From contig CANRET010000015.1 of NCBI GenBank assembly GCA_947629715.1, positions 1 to 37,111 on the forward strand: a stretch of 37,111 bases of DNA, read 5' to 3'. A model generated the notes under the pieces. The model searched no databases and was not told the DNA's origin. It worked only from the letters and a program-made list of their open reading frames with translations. Each line of letters opens with the position of its first letter. Positions within the stretch are counted from its first letter, which is position 1. The DNA is from an uncultured Akkermansia sp. (GTDB lineage: Bacteria; Verrucomicrobiota; Verrucomicrobiia; Verrucomicrobiales; Akkermansiaceae). Below, one piece after another: positions 34,742-37,111 of the stretch. Position numbers and translations under genes: made by a program.

Positions 34742-34770
34742 ATACTAGCACTTTCACTCGCCCGCGTCAA
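34742..34770 (-). promoter_or_regulatory. Promoter of the second TlpA-like gene
   Basis: Reading leftward: TTGACG (34765-34770), 17-bp spacer, TAGTAT (34742-34747), only 6 bases before the ATG. Transcription is expected to start at the A of the start codon or next to it. Confidence 0.6.
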
Positions 34771-34865
34771 GACTGCCTCGGAACAATTCGCCGAAAAGTG
34801 CGATGGACTGCCTGAGGTTCTCGATTGCAACAAATTGCCCCGTCGCCAAACAACCAGTCCCGACC

Positions 34866-35912
34866 TCACTTCAGCCCGGCAAAATGTCTCTTCAATGCGT
34901 TCGCGCAACCGCGAATGAGGGATGGTCCCTGGTACACGAAGCCGGAGTAGAGCTGCACGAGCGAGGCCCCTGCACGCACTTTAGCCAGCGCATCCTCGGG
35001 TGACATGATGCCGCCCACGCCGATGATGGGAATGGCGCCACGGAGCTCTTGGGCAAAAGCCTCCAACGTCTCATTAGCACGGTTGAAAAGAGGGGCGCCG
35101 GAAAGTCCGCCCTTTTGCTGTGCAGCGGGGTGATGCTCGACTCCGACACGCGACGTGGTCGTGTTGGTGCAGATAAGTCCGTCGAGCTGGCAATCAAGGA
35201 ACACACGGGCCAGCTCGCGAATCTGCTGCTCGCTCATGTCCGGTGATACCTTCATGACGACGGGCACGTACTTGCCCGTTTCCTGATGCAGGTTGGATTG
35301 TTCGCTCTTGAGCGCGGCAAGCAGGTCGGCAGCGGTTTCAGCCTTGGCCAACTCGCAGAGGTTGGGCACATTCGGGCAGGAGAAATTGATGGCCACGTAG
35401 TCCGCCACATTCCACACCGCCCGCAAGCAGGCCAAGTAGTCGATGCGAGCCTCGTCATTCGGCGTCACTTTATTCTTGCTGATATTCACGCCGAGTACGC
35501 CCTTGAAACGACGAACGTCCGAGAGATTTTCCACACCGCAATCCACGCCCGGATTATTGATGCCCATGTGGTTGATAATGGCGCGTTGGGGAATGCAGCG
35601 GAAGAGGCGGGGCGCAGGGTTGCCCCGCTGGGGACGCGGTGTGAATGTGCCGACTTCCACAAAGCCGAAGCCGAGCGCACCAAAGGCGTCCACCGTATGG
35701 CCTTGCTTATCCATACCGGCAGCCAGCCCCACGCGATTGGGAAACTTGAGGCCCATCACCTCCACCGGATCCTCCACCGGTCTCCCGCACAGCAGCTTCA
35801 ATATACGAAGACGCTCTGCCACGCGCAACATCGTTAAGGTTGGTTCATGCACCGCCTCCGGCGGCAATAAAAAAAGCGCTCGCTTGGCGAGTTGGTAGGG
35901 AGAAAGAGTCAT
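34866..35912 (-). CDS. pyrD: Dihydroorotate dehydrogenase (quinone), class 2
   Basis: 348 residues from the ATG at 35912 (MTLSPYQLAKRALFLLPPEAVHE), the class 2 membrane-associating N-terminal helix pair. The FMN-binding barrel has PNRVGLAAGMDKQGHTVDAFGALGFGFVEVGTFTPRPQRGNP, RAIINHMGINNPG, the active-site segment INFSCPNVPNL, KVSPDMSE, DGLICTNTTTSR, GGLSGAPLF and the phosphate-binding IIGVGGIMSPEDALAKVRAGASLVQLYSGF. It oxidises dihydroorotate to orotate in pyrimidine synthesis, passing electrons to quinone at the inner membrane. No other pyr gene is nearby. The longer frame to 35918 uses a TTG and is less likely. Confidence 0.95.
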   Translation of the reverse strand: MTLSPYQLAKRALFLLPPEAVHEPTLTMLRVAERLRILKLLCGRPVEDPVEVMGLKFPNRVGLAAGMDKQGHTVDAFGALGFGFVEVGTFTPRPQRGNPAPRLFRCIPQRAIINHMGINNPGVDCGVENLSDVRRFKGVLGVNISKNKVTPNDEARIDYLACLRAVWNVADYVAINFSCPNVPNLCELAKAETAADLLAALKSEQSNLHQETGKYVPVVMKVSPDMSEQQIRELARVFLDCQLDGLICTNTTTSRVGVEHHPAAQQKGGLSGAPLFNRANETLEAFAQELRGAIPIIGVGGIMSPEDALAKVRAGASLVQLYSGFVYQGPSLIRGCANALKRHFAGLK

Positions 35913-35929
35913 TTGCAAGTTGCGCGGTT

Positions 35930-35958
35930 AGTGTAACATGCGCCCGGCCAGAAAGCAA
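35930..35958 (-). promoter_or_regulatory. Promoter of pyrD
   Basis: Reading leftward: TTGCTT (35953-35958), 17-bp spacer, TACACT (35930-35935), 17 bases before the ATG at 35912, so the leader is about 10 bases and has no Shine-Dalgarno match. Confidence 0.6.
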
Positions 35959-36099
35959 TCTCTAATTTTTTCACGCGCGAAGCCCGCAATCGGACAATGA
36001 TTGCCACGTTGGACAAAAATGCCGCCATGAAAGCCAACGAACGAAGATACGGGTTGGGAACGATTCCGCGCGAGGACCAATTGAACCTTGAGGAAACAG

Positions 36100-36741
36100 T
36101 CAGGAGGGATCAATCTCTACGGCAATTCGAATCGAGTCCCAGTCAATTGTTTTGTTTTTGAAGTAGAACTCCTTGTCATGGTCAGAAATTGGGCGGAGAA
36201 CACGGCAAGGATTACCGACGGCAACGGTTCTCGCCGGGATATCCTTTGTGACGACGCTGACTGCGCCAATGACCGCGTGGTCGTCGATCGTGACGCCCGG
36301 GAGAATGCAGACTCCCGCGCCAATCCAGCAGTTACGCCCGATACGCACCGGCATGTTAAACTGGTAAGGAGCGCTACCGCGCAGTTCCGGGAGAATGGGG
36401 TGACCCGCCGTGCAAATCATCACATTGGGACCGAGCTTGGTGCAGTCTCCGATGTAGATGTGCGTATCGTCCACAAGAGAAAGATTGTGGTTGATGTACA
36501 CGTGGTGTCCGAGGTGCAGGAAACAGCCTCCCCAATTAGCAAAGAAAGGAGGCTCAATGAAACTGCCTTCGCCGATTTCCGCCAACATTTTGCACAAAAG
36601 CTCCTCGCGTTTTCGCGTTTCTGTCGGGCGCGCGCTGTTGAAATCGTAAAGGAGTTCCATGTGCGCTTTTTGAGCGCGGAGCAGCCCCTCATCCATGGCT
36701 TGGTACAAGGAACCATCGTGCAATTGTGAGTCTGAGTCCAT
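36100..36741 (-). CDS. Hexapeptide sugar O-acetyltransferase (maltose/galactoside acetyltransferase type)
   Basis: 213 residues. The N-terminal helical region of Maa-type enzymes (LLRAQKAHMELLYDFNSARPTETRKREELLCKML) is followed by the left-handed beta-helix: FFANWGGCFLHLGHHVYINHNLSLVDDTHIYIGDCTKLGPNVMICTAGHP, with the catalytic His in TAGHP, then MPVRIGRNCWIGAGVCILPGVTIDDHAVIGAVSVVTKDIPARTVAVGNPCRVLRPI. It acetylates sugar hydroxyls from acetyl-CoA in the cytoplasm. It has its own promoter upstream and ends 164 bases before the pyrD promoter region. It is a distant relative of the enzyme at 27033-27644. Confidence 0.92.
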   Translation of the reverse strand: MDSDSQLHDGSLYQAMDEGLLRAQKAHMELLYDFNSARPTETRKREELLCKMLAEIGEGSFIEPPFFANWGGCFLHLGHHVYINHNLSLVDDTHIYIGDCTKLGPNVMICTAGHPILPELRGSAPYQFNMPVRIGRNCWIGAGVCILPGVTIDDHAVIGAVSVVTKDIPARTVAVGNPCRVLRPISDHDKEFYFKNKTIDWDSIRIAVEIDPS

Positions 36742-36758
36742 GCTGTGAAGTTCGCCTC

Positions 36759-36787
36759 ATTATCATTTTCCGTGATAGTTAAGTCAA
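36759..36787 (-). promoter_or_regulatory. Promoter of the second acetyltransferase
   Basis: Reading leftward: TTGACT (36782-36787), 17-bp spacer, GATAAT (36759-36764), 17 bases before the ATG at 36741. Confidence 0.6.
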
Positions 36788-37049
36788 GGGGAAACTCAGC
36801 CGTTGCACGCACAGATATGGCAGCGGTACGGATTGAAACTTCGGACTGAGATGTGCGATGACTCCGGCGTTGATTCAGCGGATTCAAAATTGCTCCCGCT
36901 CAGCCGTCGTTTTCAGAGATTTTTGATGCCTTGCGCGGACAGGGCAACCGCATTTGAAAACCTGGGGGCAGAATTGGACGTATGGAATTTAGCATCAATA
37001 AATTATTTAAATTATTGATATTAAATATAAAATATGATAGGATACAGGA
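36788..37049. other. Intergenic region leading to a probable insertion sequence
   Basis: No gene recognised. The first ~150 bases have average composition; from about 36975 the sequence becomes strongly A/T-rich (AATAAATTATTTAAATTATTGATATTAAATATAAAATATGATAGG), unlike the rest of the window, with TATGAT as a possible -10. The left end of the insertion sequence may lie around 36940 (CAGGGCAACCGCATTTGAAAA), but its right end is outside the window, so the terminal repeat cannot be confirmed. Confidence 0.35.
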
Positions 37050-37111
37050 ATGCACCAACTCATTGCAAAAATCGACCTGATGGAAGACCCAAGAACCGGC
37101 AACGCAAAGAT
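37050..37111 (+). CDS. Transposase N-terminus, probable ISAs1 family (partial)
   Basis: The last 62 bases read MHQLIAKIDLMEDPRTGNAK and run off the end of the window. An N-terminus with a short helix followed by (L/M)EDPR and a Lys-rich start of the next block is typical of ISAs1/H-repeat transposases (DDE type). The A/T-rich upstream DNA supports recent acquisition. With only 20 residues visible the family call is tentative. Confidence 0.5.
   Translation, partial: MHQLIAKIDLMEDPRTGNAK

Overview
The window is about 37 kb of a moderately GC-rich (roughly 57-60% by eye) bacterial chromosome with 24 recognisable or partly recognisable protein genes, two tRNA genes and one or two broken genes. 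A lipidless-looking set of secreted proteins, a C-terminal autotransporter barrel, small outer-membrane barrels and the mix of DnaK/GroES/GroEL, GH84 and SGNH esterases suggest a Gram-negative, probably host-associated member of Verrucomicrobiota (Akkermansia-like). That assignment is inference; no 16S gene or taxon-specific marker is present. Very few genes have a Shine-Dalgarno sequence, several are expressed from promoters placed only 6-10 bases before the start codon, and the tRNAs carry no encoded CCA.

Layout. 1-1643: 3' part of an autotransporter, then a terminator. 1708-1940: structured non-coding DNA. 1941-4379: a TlpA-like thioredoxin and a divergent GH13 alpha-amylase. 4380-8651: dnaK-groES-groEL chaperone cluster, preceded by a near-perfect sigma-54 promoter. 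8769-13341: dnaE (Pol III alpha) and a secreted DUF362 protein, both on the minus strand. 13473-13832: tRNA-Glu(CUC) and a convergent tRNA-Leu(UAA). 13862-15196: membrane protein of unknown function. 15362-21849: a tightly overlapping operon HAD phosphatase - GH84 hexosaminidase - two SGNH esterase paralogues, the first of which has lost its catalytic serine and histidine. 21939-23186: fabG and an RlpA-like lipoprotein. 23208-26817 (minus): prc/ctp protease, radC and a TatD-like hydrolase with overlapping ends. 27033-30135 (minus): a hexapeptide acetyltransferase and three tandem paralogues of a small outer-membrane beta-barrel. 30369-30863: gene remnants. 30878-35912 (minus): ogt, leuS, a second TlpA-like protein and pyrD. 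36100-36741: a second hexapeptide acetyltransferase. 37050 to the end: start of a probable ISAs1-type transposase.

The most interesting system is the three-gene barrel family at 27663-30135. The second and third genes each have a 178-bp segment upstream bounded by 20-22 bp inverted repeats. Each segment carries a TTGACA -35 box facing away from the gene, while a matching TACACT -10 box sits just outside the near repeat. Inverting either segment would build TTGACA-18 bp-TACACT in front of its gene. The first gene has the same promoter already assembled, with one arm of the recombination site decayed. The sequence therefore reads as one locked-ON and two phase-variable (currently OFF) surface proteins, and the two switches carry different 3-bp centres (CTG and GCA) that could keep them independent.

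Other points of note are the sigma-54 promoter for the chaperone cluster, the conserved pseudo-esterase beside its intact paralogue, and the recurrent leaderless promoter architecture.
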